Source: Pleurocapsa sp. MO_226.B13 (lineage in GTDB: Bacteria; Cyanobacteriota; Cyanobacteriia; Cyanobacteriales; Xenococcaceae). Taken from it: 25,034 bases of DNA. A program made the translations under genes and the position numbers. Shown here one piece after another: positions 6,622 to 16,155 of the stretch (positions within the stretch are counted from its first letter, which is position 1; each line of letters begins with the position of its first letter). The notes beneath the pieces are model-generated. The model saw nothing but the letters and a program-made list of their open reading frames with translations, made no database searches and was not told where the DNA came from. The DNA is taken from the NCBI GenBank assembly GCA_030064795.1, contig JASJEI010000170.1, positions 1-25,034 of the forward strand. The letters are read 5' to 3'.

Positions 6622-9174
6622 ATGACCACTTCCCAGGAACGGATTATCCCCACCGATCTGAGTAACGAAATGTCACGCTCCTACTTGGAGTATGCCATGA
6701 GCGTAATTGTTGGCAGGGCATTGCCAGACGCTAGGGATGGTCTAAAACCAGTCCATCGCCGTATTCTGTACGCCATGTACGAACTAGGACTAACCCCAGA
6801 CCGTCCGTTTCGTAAGTGCGCCCGTGTTGTGGGGGAGGTGCTAGGTAAATACCATCCTCACGGCGATACTGCCGTTTATGAAGCTTTAGTCAGGATGGCT
6901 CAGGATTTCTCAATGAGAAGTCCTTTGATTGACGGACACGGTAACTTTGGTTCGATTGATAACGACCCTCCCGCAGCGATGCGTTATACCGAGTGTCGTT
7001 TACAGTCTTTGGCGACGGATTCGCTATTGCGAGATATAGAATTAGAAACGGTAGATTTTGCCGATAACTTTGATGGCTCGCAACAAGAGCCAATTGTTTT
7101 ACCAGCGAGAATCCCGCAACTGCTGCTCAATGGTTCGTCGGGGATTGCGGTGGGGATGGCAACCAATATCCCGCCTCATAACTTGGGAGAACTAATTGAA
7201 GGTGCGATCGCTCTGATTCACAACCCAGAGATTAGCGATCGCGAACTGATGCAATATATCAAAGGCCCTGACTTTCCTACAGGGGGGCAAATCATTGGTC
7301 GAGCGGGCATCAAGGAAGCCTATACTACGGGAAGAGGTTCGATTACCATGCGCGGGGTAGCGGAAATTGAAACTATCCAGCAGCGAGGTAGAGCCGACAA
7401 AGAGGCAATTATTATTACTCAACTGCCCTATCAAACCAATAAATCCTCTTTAATTGAGAAGATTGCCGATCTGGTCAACGATAAAAAAATCGAGGGGATC
7501 TCAGATATCCGCGACGAAAGCGATCGCACGGGAATGCGAATCGTCATCGAACTCAAGCGCGATGCCTATCCCCGTGTAGTTTTAAATAATCTCTACAAAC
7601 AAACCGCCCTTCAAGCTAATTTTGGGGCGAATATGCTGGCATTAGTGAATAACGACCCTCAGTTGTTGACTATTCGACGCTTTTTAGAAGTATTTTTAGA
7701 CTTCCGTGTCGAAGCTATCACCAGAAGGACTCGCTACCAGTTACGCAAAGCCGAAGAAAGAGACCATCTGTTGCAGGGATTGTTGATTGCTTTAGATAAT
7801 ATCGACGCGATCATTCAGTTAATTCGAGGCGCAGCAGATACCGCTACAGCCAAAAACGAACTGGTAGAAACCTACGGTCTATCCATAACCCAAGCAGATG
7901 CAATCCTACAGATGCAGTTGCGTCGCTTGACGGCATTAGAGGCGGAAAAAATCCAGGCAGAACACGAAGATCTACAGGCACAAATTGCCGATTTAAATGA
8001 TATCTTAGCTCGCAAAGAACGGATTGAAGCGATTATCGAATCCGAACTTACCAGTATTAAGAATGTCCATGCCACTCCCCGTCGGACTGAGATTGTTCAG
8101 GGAGAAGGAGAACTTCTAGATAAAGACTTAATTGCTAACGAACAGTCGGTAATTTTATTAACCGAACACGGGTATATCAAACGAATGCCCGTGAGTACCT
8201 TTGAAGCGCAAAGTCGCGCTACTAGAGGCAAGGCAGCAGCCAAAATGAAGGAAAACGATGGCGTAGAACACTTTATGACCTGTTGCGACCACGATACGGT
8301 GATGTTCTTTAGCGATCGCGGAGTGGTTTATTCTTTCCATGCCTATCAAATTCCTGCAACTTCTCGTACTGCTAGGGGAATTCCCATCGTGCAGATGTTG
8401 CCTATCTCCCAAGAAGAGAAAATTACCTCTTTGATTGCAGTCAGCGAGTTTACCGAAGATGTATATTTAGTAATGCTGACTCGTAAAGGGAACATTAAAA
8501 AAACCGCCCTCTCGGCATTTGCTAACATTCGTTCCAATGGTTTGATTGCGATCTCTCTGCAAGAAGAAGACGAACTGCGCTGGGTGCGTTTGGCAACGGA
8601 GGAAGATAGCGTCATTATTGGTACGAGAAAAGGGATGGCAATTCACTTTAAGACCGACAGTCAACAACTACGTCCTCTGGGCAGATCGACCAAAGGAGTT
8701 AAGTCGATGAAGTTGAAGGGAGATGATGAATTAATTAGTATGGACATCATTCCCGCCCAGATTGTTGCCACCATCGATTCAGCCGAAGAAGAGGAAGATC
8801 TTGCTGAAGAGATCGTTATTAATGAAGAAGTCGATCCAGGTCCATGGTTACTAGCAATTACCAATAATGGCTATGGTAAGAGAGTGCCTATTTCCAAATT
8901 CCGCCTCCAAAATCGGGCAGGAATGGGTGTTAGGGCAATGAAATTTAAAACTGATGACGATTGCTTGGTAGCGATCGATATTGTTAATCCCGAAGACGAA
9001 CTAATGATTGTTACCAATCGCGGTATCATGATTCGTCAGGCAGTACAGGCAATATCTCTGCAATCTCGCAATGCGACTGGGGTTAGGGTGCAAAGACTCG
9101 ACAAAGATGATGCGATCGCAGCCGTCGCCCCAATACCTCCAATCGTCGAGGAGGAAGGAGAAGAAGAAGCATAG
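6622..9174 (+). CDS. gyrA: DNA gyrase subunit A
   Basis: GyrA cuts and rejoins DNA in the A2B2 gyrase that introduces negative supercoils. The N-terminal breakage-reunion domain is intact ([40 protein letters not shown]), with the catalytic tyrosine in AMRYTECRL at residue 122, as in Escherichia coli. Positions 83 and 87 of the quinolone region are Thr and Glu. The C-terminal beta-pinwheel follows. The canonical GyrA box QRRGGKG is replaced by QSRATRGKA, a variant I associate with cyanobacterial gyrases. An acidic insert ([10 protein letters not shown]) and an acidic tail end the protein. ATG at 6622 is preferred over an in-frame TTG at 6595, because TTGGAG lies 11 bases before the ATG and homology starts there. 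Length is 850 residues. Confidence 0.96.
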   Translation: MTTSQERIIPTDLSNEMSRSYLEYAMSVIVGRALPDARDGLKPVHRRILYAMYELGLTPDRPFRKCARVVGEVLGKYHPHGDTAVYEALVRMAQDFSMRSPLIDGHGNFGSIDNDPPAAMRYTECRLQSLATDSLLRDIELETVDFADNFDGSQQEPIVLPARIPQLLLNGSSGIAVGMATNIPPHNLGELIEGAIALIHNPEISDRELMQYIKGPDFPTGGQIIGRAGIKEAYTTGRGSITMRGVAEIETIQQRGRADKEAIIITQLPYQTNKSSLIEKIADLVNDKKIEGISDIRDESDRTGMRIVIELKRDAYPRVVLNNLYKQTALQANFGANMLALVNNDPQLLTIRRFLEVFLDFRVEAITRRTRYQLRKAEERDHLLQGLLIALDNIDAIIQLIRGAADTATAKNELVETYGLSITQADAILQMQLRRLTALEAEKIQAEHEDLQAQIADLNDILARKERIEAIIESELTSIKNVHATPRRTEIVQGEGELLDKDLIANEQSVILLTEHGYIKRMPVSTFEAQSRATRGKAAAKMKENDGVEHFMTCCDHDTVMFFSDRGVVYSFHAYQIPATSRTARGIPIVQMLPISQEEKITSLIAVSEFTEDVYLVMLTRKGNIKKTALSAFANIRSNGLIAISLQEEDELRWVRLATEEDSVIIGTRKGMAIHFKTDSQQLRPLGRSTKGVKSMKLKGDDELISMDIIPAQIVATIDSAEEEEDLAEEIVINEEVDPGPWLLAITNNGYGKRVPISKFRLQNRAGMGVRAMKFKTDDDCLVAIDIVNPEDELMIVTNRGIMIRQAVQAISLQSRNATGVRVQRLDKDDAIAAVAPIPPIVEEEGEEEA

Positions 9175-9205
9175 CTAAGATCTAGAAATTATTTAATCTA
9201 AGAAG

Positions 9206-9240
9206 GTAGGGGAAGTGTTTCCTCTACTTTTTTTATTTTT
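9206..9240 (+). terminator. Rho-independent terminator of gyrA
   Basis: GTAGGGGAA (9206-9214) pairs with TTCCTCTAC (9219-9227), with one G-T wobble, around GTGT. A run of seven T and further T-rich sequence follow. It lies 31 bases after the gyrA stop and directly before the end of the convergent RTX gene. Confidence 0.9.
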
Positions 9241-9253
9241 AACTTACACCACC

Positions 9254-10372
9254 TCAAACATCGTTTTCATCTACTGGCAATGCATAATAGGCTATCCCTT
9301 CAAAGTTGTAGTTGGGAAGATTTGCCAGTACACTATCTTTTTCTACTTCATTGGGAGTATAAAAATGAACTCCCAAAGTAGGCTCATAAAAACGATATAC
9401 GGGAATTGAGCCTTCTACTTCTGTTTCATAAGCATAAAATTTGACCCCTTCAAACTGAAAATTGGGTAAATTCTCGATGATAGAATCTCGCTCAACTTCA
9501 TTAGTCGTGTAAAGGTGTACCCCAGTACTAGGATTGAAAAAGCGATAGACTTGCTGTGCTATTCCTGTTGTGGGATCTACCGTCTGATAAGATTCGCCTT
9601 CAAAGGTATAGTTGTTTAAATTGTCTCGTACACTATCTCTTTCTACTTCATCGGCAGTGTAAAAGTGCGCTCCCGCAGTCGGATCGAAAAAGCGATAGAC
9701 TGTAGCCTCGTCGTTATTAACCACGCTAATCGGATTGTCGCTACCTGCAACCTCAATGTCCCCTTCACTAATATTCAAGTCAGCAGCTAGTTGGGCTATG
9801 CTGAAATCATCCAAAGATAAAATTCCTGTGTCGCTATTATAAATTACGGCTCTAATGTCTTGTACGCCTTGGATTGCAATCCTGTCTTCGCCTGGAACAA
9901 AATCGGCAATTTCGGTGAGAGTCTGTCTAATATCTTCAAGATTTAAAGTCTGAATTTCTTGTGTCGAAATTTCTTCTGGCGTATCTTGAGACAAGTTTAT
10001 TTGAAAGATATCTCGTCCCGCACCACCAGTTAAAGTGCTACCACCATCTTCAACAATTAGGCGATCGTCTCCATCGTCTCCTGAAATAATATTTTCTCCG
10101 CTACCACCACTAATGGTATCGTTGCCAGCACCACCCGACAACTCGTCATTACCATCGCCACCAGAAATACCGTCGTCACCAGCACCACCTACAATAGTAT
10201 CTGCACCGCCAAAACCACTTAAAATATCATTTAAGTCTCCGCCAGTGATGATGTCAGCATTTTCACTACCTTCTAATCTATTTTCTTGATCTGCTATACC
10301 TTTGATATCAAAGCCCCCATTTGGTAAGGGATCTCTGGTTTCAGGATTTGTAGGATTAACAACAGTAGACAT
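9254..10372 (-). CDS. RTX calcium-binding protein with three DUF5648 repeats
   Basis: The protein (372 residues) has two parts. Residues about 30-120 carry RTX nonapeptides of the GGxGxDxxx type (SGFGGADTIVGGAGDDGISG, GGDGNDELSGGAGNDTISGG). The C-terminal half (about 222-370) holds three copies of a unit of about 46 residues: VYRFFDPTAGAHFYTADEVE, VYRFFNPSTGVHLYTTNEVE and VYRFYEPTLGVHFYTPNEVE, each ending in F-E-G-x-x-Y/F. These match the DUF5648 repeat found in extracellular proteins. No classical signal peptide is present, which suits type I secretion, although RTX blocks usually lie nearer the C-terminus. It is divergent from the adhesin gene at 10541, and both are probably surface-exposed. 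No type I transporter is in the window. Confidence 0.85.
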   Translation of the reverse strand: MSTVVNPTNPETRDPLPNGGFDIKGIADQENRLEGSENADIITGGDLNDILSGFGGADTIVGGAGDDGISGGDGNDELSGGAGNDTISGGSGENIISGDDGDDRLIVEDGGSTLTGGAGRDIFQINLSQDTPEEISTQEIQTLNLEDIRQTLTEIADFVPGEDRIAIQGVQDIRAVIYNSDTGILSLDDFSIAQLAADLNISEGDIEVAGSDNPISVVNNDEATVYRFFDPTAGAHFYTADEVERDSVRDNLNNYTFEGESYQTVDPTTGIAQQVYRFFNPSTGVHLYTTNEVERDSIIENLPNFQFEGVKFYAYETEVEGSIPVYRFYEPTLGVHFYTPNEVEKDSVLANLPNYNFEGIAYYALPVDENDV

Positions 10373-10540
10373 TAATTAGGTGTATTATGAATGTTTTATT
10401 AACCGAGAAAATAATATCATAAATATACTTGGCTCTGTGAATAGTGAATGAGAAATAAGTTGATTGCTATCTATGTCTAGTCCTTAAGTCTTGTTTATCC
10501 AACTCGATTGTTTAAATTAAAATGAGGTTAAATAACGTTT

Positions 10541-13360
10541 ATGTTTCTTAACTTAAAGCTCACCAACATCTTGCCCCCGATCGCTATAGGCTTATTATTG
10601 GCTACGGATCTCCAGGCCCAAGTTGTTCCTGATGGTAGCACCCCCACGACAGTAACGCTCGAGGGCGATCGCAATATCATTAGAGACGGACGATTAGAGG
10701 GAACTAATTTATTTCACAGTTTTTCTGATTTTTCTTTACCCAATGGAGGCGAAGCAGCCTTTGATAATGCCCTTAGCATCGATAATATTATCTCCCGCGT
10801 TACTGGGGGCAGAATTTCGGATATTAATGGCATTATTAGTGCTAACGGCGGAGCCAATCTATTTTTAGTTAATCCTGCGGGAATTGTGTTTCGGGAAGGA
10901 GCAAGCTTGCAAATTGGAGGCTCTTTCTTAGGTAGTACCGCAGATAGTATTGTTTTTCCCGACGGGTTTGAATTTAGTGCTAGCAATACTGAAACTCCTT
11001 TATTAACAGTTAATGCACCTATAGGTCTTAATTTTCGCGATCCAATAGCACCGATAGAAGTACAGGGAGCTAATTTAAGAGTTAATCCCGGTCAAACTTT
11101 AACTCTAGTGGGGGGAAATATTAGTTTTACTGATAGTATTCTGATTGCCAGAGATGGACTGGTGACAATTGGCGGATTATCTGAGGCGGGAACAGTTAAC
11201 CTAGAGTCAAATTTCGGAATCGACTTGAGTAGCGATCTGGCACAAGCCGATCTGACTTTTAGTGATGGTGCAAGAATAGAAGTATCGGGGACAGGTACGG
11301 GAGCGATCGCTCTTTACGGCAGAAATATTTCTTTGATTAACAGTGTTTTTAATGCAGGGCTTGATACCGAACAGGTAGCAGGAGAAACTACTCCTGGTAA
11401 TATCAGCCTCGTAGCTACAGAAGATATCTCTTTAGATGGTAACAGCATTATCAGAAATAACCTTGCCACTGGTAGTACTGGGGATGCAGGCAGTATTAAT
11501 TTAAGTGCGGTCAATCTATTTCTTGATGGCGACTCTAGAATTAGTAGCACTATTCAAGGTAACGGTAATACAGGAGGCGTAACTATTAGCGTCAGCGAGC
11601 GCCTAAATCTAGAAGGAAGTCAGATTAACTCGCGGGTTGTAGAGACTGGCGTAGGCAATTCAGGAGATATCCAAATTAGTGCTAACTCTCTGGCTCTCAA
11701 TAATTCATCGATATTCGCTCAAACTCTGGGTAATGGAAATCCTGGAAATCTGACTATTGATGCTACGGAAAGTATTACCCTGGTTAGTAGCCAATTTCAA
11801 AGCCAAGTAGCTCCAGGCGCGACGGGAAATGGTAATAATGTCACCATTAATACTGGCAATTTCAGTTTAGATAATTCCCAAGTTTTAGCCGACTCCAATG
11901 GGATCGGTGATGCAGGAAATGTCTTTATTACCGCAACGGGAGATCTTACTTTAGATAATGACACTATTATTTTGAGCAAGGTATCTGAAGGAGAGGGGAA
12001 TGCAGGGAATGTCAACATCAATTCGGATCGTTTATTACTAGATGGCAGGAGTTTTATCATTAGCAATACAGGCGATCGCGATCTAACCCTAACCAATACA
12101 GGTAATGCAGGGGATGTAGTTGTTGATTCTCGAATTGTTGCTTTAGATAATTTTTCACAAATTACCAGTAATTCCCTGAGTAATGCCGATGGTCAACCAG
12201 GAAATGTCGAGGTCAATACCGATACTCTGACCATTGCAGGAGGCTCTAACATCAATGCCCTAACAGAAAATAACTTTGATGGCGGTACAGTTACTATCGA
12301 TGCTCAAAATATCGAACTCCGTACGGGAGGGAAAATTGTTACTGGTACTGATAGCGCAGGAAGTGGCGGTAGTATTATTCTAAATGTGACCGAAGCGATT
12401 AATATCGATGGCGAAGCTGCACCCACCCAACCAGAACCTTTTCTCGAACAAATTTTACAGGATTTAGAACCAGAGACAGGTTTGTTTGCCAATGCGACGT
12501 TAGATGCGTCAGGAGATGGAGGTAGTATTGAAGTTAGTAACCCAACAGAGATTAACCTTTTCAATGGCGCGACGATTTCTGTAGCCAGTGAAGGGACGGG
12601 GAATGGCGGAAATATATCTTTACAAACTGAGGAGTTGACTTTAGAGAATCGAGGTATGGTGGAAGCATTTACCAATAGTGGCACGGGAGGTAACGTCAAT
12701 CTTCAGGTAGCAGATCTGATTTTTATGAGAGAAAATAACAACCTCATTTCCGCTAGAGCCTCTAATGATGCTAATGGCGGAAACGTAATGATTGACACTA
12801 ACTTTGTTGTGGCTCTACCCAACCAAAACAACGATATTATCGCCAATGCGGAGGCAGGAAATGGAGGTAATATTGATATTACTGCCGAATCACTACTCGG
12901 TATTGAAGAGAGAGCATCTCAGCCTGTTAATTCTACCAATGATATTGACGCTAGCTCTGAGTTCGGTTTAGACGGTAACGTTTCTATTTCTACCCCCGAT
13001 GTAGATCGAGCCAGAGGCGCGACAGAGTTAGATGCCAGAATTATTGAACCCCAGGCTAGTGTAGCTCAGATCTGCTCGGCTGAAAATTCAGATACGGGAA
13101 GTAGCTTAAGTATCAGAGGGAAAGGCGGAATTCCACTTGAGCCAATAGAACCATTTATTGCAGATACAATTATCGTGCCACAAAGTACCCAGACAAATGT
13201 TCCAACCCAAGAACCAGCCAATGCAATCTTGACCGCTCAAGGCTATATTTATCCAGCACGGAGTGTAGCGATCGCCCCAAACGGGGATCTTATTTTACAC
13301 AGTCACCCCAATGCTCAACTAGCTTCCAGAAATCCAACCAAATCTAGTAACTGTATTTAA
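10541..13360 (+). CDS. Two-partner-secretion protein with FHA-type N-terminal domain
   Basis: A signal peptide (MFLNLKLTNILPPIAIGLLL ... LQA) is followed by the TPS/haemagglutinin secretion domain, recognised by HSFSDFSLPNGGEAAFDNAL and NLFLVNPAGIVFREGASLQI (the NPAGI motif). From about residue 190 to 860 the protein is a long repetitive beta-helix rich in N, G, S and T, with repeated L-x-L/I-x-G-x-S/T segments such as ANSLALNNSSIFAQTLGNGN. Such TpsA proteins cross the outer membrane through a TpsB (Omp85-like) partner; none is encoded here, so a TpsB elsewhere is needed. The 939-residue length is typical for cyanobacteria. A single C-terminal cysteine segment (AQICSAENSD) resembles other cyanobacterial members. 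It is likely an adhesin or surface protein; the ligand is unknown. Confidence 0.88.
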   Translation: MFLNLKLTNILPPIAIGLLLATDLQAQVVPDGSTPTTVTLEGDRNIIRDGRLEGTNLFHSFSDFSLPNGGEAAFDNALSIDNIISRVTGGRISDINGIISANGGANLFLVNPAGIVFREGASLQIGGSFLGSTADSIVFPDGFEFSASNTETPLLTVNAPIGLNFRDPIAPIEVQGANLRVNPGQTLTLVGGNISFTDSILIARDGLVTIGGLSEAGTVNLESNFGIDLSSDLAQADLTFSDGARIEVSGTGTGAIALYGRNISLINSVFNAGLDTEQVAGETTPGNISLVATEDISLDGNSIIRNNLATGSTGDAGSINLSAVNLFLDGDSRISSTIQGNGNTGGVTISVSERLNLEGSQINSRVVETGVGNSGDIQISANSLALNNSSIFAQTLGNGNPGNLTIDATESITLVSSQFQSQVAPGATGNGNNVTINTGNFSLDNSQVLADSNGIGDAGNVFITATGDLTLDNDTIILSKVSEGEGNAGNVNINSDRLLLDGRSFIISNTGDRDLTLTNTGNAGDVVVDSRIVALDNFSQITSNSLSNADGQPGNVEVNTDTLTIAGGSNINALTENNFDGGTVTIDAQNIELRTGGKIVTGTDSAGSGGSIILNVTEAINIDGEAAPTQPEPFLEQILQDLEPETGLFANATLDASGDGGSIEVSNPTEINLFNGATISVASEGTGNGGNISLQTEELTLENRGMVEAFTNSGTGGNVNLQVADLIFMRENNNLISARASNDANGGNVMIDTNFVVALPNQNNDIIANAEAGNGGNIDITAESLLGIEERASQPVNSTNDIDASSEFGLDGNVSISTPDVDRARGATELDARIIEPQASVAQICSAENSDTGSSLSIRGKGGIPLEPIEPFIADTIIVPQSTQTNVPTQEPANAILTAQGYIYPARSVAIAPNGDLILHSHPNAQLASRNPTKSSNCI

Positions 13361-13379
13361 TTTTGACTTACCTCAACCC

Positions 13380-13540
13380 GTGTTAATCTTAATTCCTCCA
13401 GCCAAAACCCTAGACTTTGAAACTCTTGCTAGTTGCGATCGCTTTTCGCAACCTGCTTTTTTATCGGATGCGAAAGCATTGGTCAAAGCTAGGAACAAGA
13501 TCGTCAACAACTCCATAGATTAAATTCACAACGACTTATG
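13380..13540 (+). pseudogene. yaaA (DUF328) 5' remnant
   Basis: From GTG at 13380 the frame reads VLILIPPAKTLDFET ... FSQPAFLSDAKALVKA, which is the N-terminus of YaaA, a family linked to peroxide stress in Escherichia coli. This frame ends at 13523. A one-frame shift lets the homology continue as [13 protein letters not shown], close to the LRQL...LM segment expected next, and it reaches the ATG of ureB. About 200 further residues of YaaA are missing. This is a dead fragment left at a rearrangement breakpoint. Confidence 0.75.
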
Positions 13541-13846
13541 ATTCCAGGAGAAATAATTACTCAAGCAGGTGAAATCGAATTAAATGCAGGACGAGAAACG
13601 ATCCAAGTTCAAGTAGCTAATACAGGCGATCGCCCAATCCAAGTTGGTTCTCATTTTCATTTTTATGAAGTTAATCAAGCTTTACAATTCGAGCGCGAAC
13701 CCACTAAAGGGATGCGTTTAAATATTCCCGCAGGAACAGCAGTCAGATTTGAACCTGGGGATGAAAAAGAAGTAGAATTAGTGGCGATCGCGGGGAGTCG
13801 GGAAATATACGGTTTTAATGCCTTAGTTAACCAAAAATTAGAGTAA
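13538..13846 (+). CDS. ureB: Urease beta subunit
   Basis: UreB is one of the three structural subunits of bacterial urease, which hydrolyses urea to ammonia and carbamate in the cytoplasm. The 102-residue protein begins [20 protein letters not shown] and holds the conserved [11 protein letters not shown] and [17 protein letters not shown] segments. It is not fused to the gamma subunit, and ureA, which usually precedes ureB, is absent from the window. No Shine-Dalgarno is seen, and the ATG overlaps the end of a yaaA remnant. It starts a run of six urease genes on the same strand; ureG follows after 25 bases. Confidence 0.96.
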   Translation: MIPGEIITQAGEIELNAGRETIQVQVANTGDRPIQVGSHFHFYEVNQALQFEREPTKGMRLNIPAGTAVRFEPGDEKEVELVAIAGSREIYGFNALVNQKLE

Positions 13847-13871
13847 AAGCAAACCAAAAGGAAATTGAACT

Positions 13872-14513
13872 ATGCCAACAGCAGCAAGACTGGGAATTGG
13901 CGGGCCTGTAGGTAGTGGTAAAACGGCCCTACTAGAGTGTATTGTTCCCCGATTGAAACAGCAAGGTATTGAAGTAGCGATTGTTACCAACGACCTGCTT
14001 ACTACTGAGGATGCAGACAGACTTAAAAGTGGCGGGATTTTACCGAGCGATCGCATCATCGGTGTAGAGACGGGTAGCTGTCCCCATACGGCTATTAGAG
14101 AAGATCCGACAATGAATCTTTTAGCAGTGCAGGATTTGGAAATACTCTATCCCGATCTAGATTTAATTTTAATCGAGAGTGGGGGCGACAATCTTGCCTC
14201 TACTTTTAGCTACGATTTAGTCGATGCCTATATTTTTGTCATTGATGTAGGGGCGGGAGATGATATACCCCGTAAAAATGGCCCTGGTTTCGTTCAAGCC
14301 GATCTAGTAGTCATTAATAAAATCGATATTGCCCCCTATGTTGGTGCAGACTTGAATTTAATTCGTCAGCAAGCTCCAGAACACCGCCGAGGTAAACCGA
14401 TCGCCTATACTAATTGTAAAACTGGCGCAGGATTGAACGAGGTAATTGGTTTTATTGAAGAGAAGCTGCTATTTCGCAGTCCATCTTCGGTAATGGGTGC
14501 GACAAAGGAATAG
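13872..14513 (+). CDS. ureG: Urease accessory GTPase UreG
   Basis: UreG is the GTPase that drives nickel delivery into urease together with UreD (UreH) and UreF. The 213-residue protein has the P-loop GIGGPVGSGKTALLE, the metal-binding CPH motif in ETGSCPHTAIREDP, SGGDNLASTFS, VIDVGAGDDIPRKNGPG and the guanine-recognition motif NKID. All key motifs are intact. Its stop is followed two bases later by the ureD start, indicating translational coupling. Confidence 0.97.
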   Translation: MPTAARLGIGGPVGSGKTALLECIVPRLKQQGIEVAIVTNDLLTTEDADRLKSGGILPSDRIIGVETGSCPHTAIREDPTMNLLAVQDLEILYPDLDLILIESGGDNLASTFSYDLVDAYIFVIDVGAGDDIPRKNGPGFVQADLVVINKIDIAPYVGADLNLIRQQAPEHRRGKPIAYTNCKTGAGLNEVIGFIEEKLLFRSPSSVMGATKE

Positions 14514-14515
14514 AG

Positions 14516-15355
14516 ATGGGTAGAGATAACCTGGAGATACAACTGAAGCCTGACCGAAGCGATCGCACTATAGTTACCCATCAGTATGCGTCCTATCCCT
14601 GGCGTTTGTCTGGTGTATTTCGTCTGGATGCTGCTGAGTCGCACCGCGCCTATCTCTATATCACCAACACTTCCCCTGGGTTACTGGCTGGGGATAATTT
14701 GGGTTTATCTTTACAGCTAGAAGCGGGGGCTAGTCTCTATCTTACCGACCAAGCTGCTACTAAAGTTCATGCTATGCCGATCGCGGGGACAAAAGCAATA
14801 GTCGAGTCAAAGATTCAAGTGGGAGAAGGAGCGAGTTTAGAGTTCGTACCAGAACCGCTCATTTTGTTTGCCGATGCAGCCTTAGAGCAAACTACCCGCA
14901 TTCAACTCCACGAGGGCGCAGAACTTTTTTGGAGTGAGATTATGCTTCCTGGGAGGTTGGCTAGGGGAGAGTGTTACCAATTCCGCCACTATTTTAGTCG
15001 TTTAGAAATTACCTCGACGGGAGAAGAACTGTGGTTTAGAAATAATACTCACTTAGAAGGAAAACAGAATCTCTTTAAGCATAGCGATCTATTTGCCTCT
15101 AAGCCCGTACTGTCTAATTTAATCTTAGTTCAACCACAGACAGATCTTGAGGTACTGGGTAAAAATCTTGAAGACTTAGAAACTGCTAACTGTCCCGACT
15201 TAATCGTAGCTAGTTCTGTTTTACCTGAAAGCAAAGGGCTACTGGTTCGCGCTATGGCAAGTAAAACTCTAGGAATCAAAAAGTATCTTAAATATGCTTT
15301 AAACTGCGTTCGTTGTTTGGGCGATCGCCCTTGTTTACCTTATGTTCCCAAGTAA
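14516..15355 (+). CDS. ureD: Urease accessory protein UreD (UreH)
   Basis: UreD is the scaffold that binds the urease apoenzyme and accepts the UreF-UreG complex during nickel insertion. The 279-residue protein has the family segments [48 protein letters not shown] and [14 protein letters not shown]. The length is typical. An AAGGA lies just before the ATG inside the end of ureG. A 245-base spacer holding a 9-bp tandem array separates it from ureE. Confidence 0.94.
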   Translation: MGRDNLEIQLKPDRSDRTIVTHQYASYPWRLSGVFRLDAAESHRAYLYITNTSPGLLAGDNLGLSLQLEAGASLYLTDQAATKVHAMPIAGTKAIVESKIQVGEGASLEFVPEPLILFADAALEQTTRIQLHEGAELFWSEIMLPGRLARGECYQFRHYFSRLEITSTGEELWFRNNTHLEGKQNLFKHSDLFASKPVLSNLILVQPQTDLEVLGKNLEDLETANCPDLIVASSVLPESKGLLVRAMASKTLGIKKYLKYALNCVRCLGDRPCLPYVPK

Positions 15356-15399
15356 CTGGACAAAATAAACCCTTTTATTGAAGGGAAGTATAGGAAGCA

Positions 15400-15507
15400 G
15401 GGGAGGCAGGGGAAGCAGGGGAGGCAGGGGAAGCAGGGGAGGCAGGGGAGGCAGGGGAAGCAGGGGAAGCAGGGGAAGCAGGGGAAGCAGGGGAAGCAGG
15501 GGAAGCA
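15400..15507 (+). repeat. Twelve tandem copies of GGGGA(A/G)GCA
   Basis: Twelve uninterrupted 9-bp units, varying only at one purine (GGGGAAGCA or GGGGAGGCA), fill 15400-15507 between ureD and ureE. All Gs are on the coding strand. The rest of the 15356-15600 spacer has no gene and no clear promoter. Confidence 0.95.
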
Positions 15508-15600
15508 GGAGAAGAAAGACCAATATACCCGTATAAAAAAATATACAAGTAAATTTGCCTATCTATCTACTCAACGTAATTAGTGAATGATCAATAATTA

Positions 15601-16155
15601 ATGACAAATAAAACAATCGAAATCGCACAAACTTATCTAGGTAATCTCAAAGAAGATGCTAGCCTAGCCCAAAGGGTAAAAACAGCCCGCGATCGCCAGC
15701 AATGTTTAGAAGTATCCCTAACTCAAAGCGATCGCGCCAAAGGCAGAATTCAGGCAAAATCTACCTCTGGGACAACTGTAGGCATTATTAAAAGTCGAGA
15801 TTGGTCGCTGCGTCAAGGAGATGTATTTACTACCGAATCTGGTAAGCTACTACTGATTCATCTGCAACAGCAAAGGCTTATGGTACTGAGTTTTACCGAA
15901 CCCGTGACAGACCGAGCTATAGAATTGGTGCATCTCGGTCATGCTTTAGGCAACCAACACTGTCCGATAACTATTCGCGATCGCAAAATTTATCTTCAAC
16001 CGACAGGGGATACAGCCATAATTGAAAAGACTATTAGAGATTTTCAAATTCCTGGTTTGAAAATAGATTATGAATCGCGTAGCGAAGCCATGCCGTTAGG
16101 CTTATCGCCCGAAGAACATCTTAACTTTTCCCACCATACCCATCACCATAGCTAA
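15601..16155 (+). CDS. ureE: Urease accessory protein UreE (nickel chaperone)
   Basis: UreE binds nickel and passes it to UreG. The 184-residue protein has the N-terminal UreE domain (LEVSLTQSDRAKGRIQAKST, GDVFTTESGKLLLI) and the C-terminal metal-binding domain with LVHLGHALGNQHCPITIRDR, which holds the conserved histidine. It ends in a short His-rich tail (HHTHHHS) for additional nickel. Residues about 159-169 (SRSEAMPLGLS) are encoded by a dispersed repeat at 16075-16108 that appears to have been inserted in frame between the domain and the tail. Its stop overlaps the ureF start (TAATG), indicating coupling. Confidence 0.92.
   Translation: MTNKTIEIAQTYLGNLKEDASLAQRVKTARDRQQCLEVSLTQSDRAKGRIQAKSTSGTTVGIIKSRDWSLRQGDVFTTESGKLLLIHLQQQRLMVLSFTEPVTDRAIELVHLGHALGNQHCPITIRDRKIYLQPTGDTAIIEKTIRDFQIPGLKIDYESRSEAMPLGLSPEEHLNFSHHTHHHS
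16075..16108 (+). repeat. Dispersed cyanobacterial repeat inside ureE
   Basis: The 34 bases TCGCGTAGCGAAGCCATGCC plus GTTAGGCTTATCGC form an imperfect palindrome (GCGAAGCC / AGGCTTATCGC). It belongs to the same family as the element at 19132-19160 read in reverse (GCGATTGCGAAGCTAGCCGA...). It is in frame and is translated as part of UreE. Confidence 0.6.

Noticed and set aside
10035..10289. A plus-strand open frame rich in S and P opposite the RTX repeats
   Set aside because: It is the antisense of glycine/aspartate-rich RTX codons; the composition is a shadow of the repeat.
15400..15507. Tandem array considered as a CRISPR
   Set aside because: Units are 9 bp and contiguous with no unique spacers and no cas genes nearby.
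15335..15523. A minus-strand leucine/proline-repeat open frame
   Set aside because: It is only the translation of the 9-bp tandem array and has no gene features.
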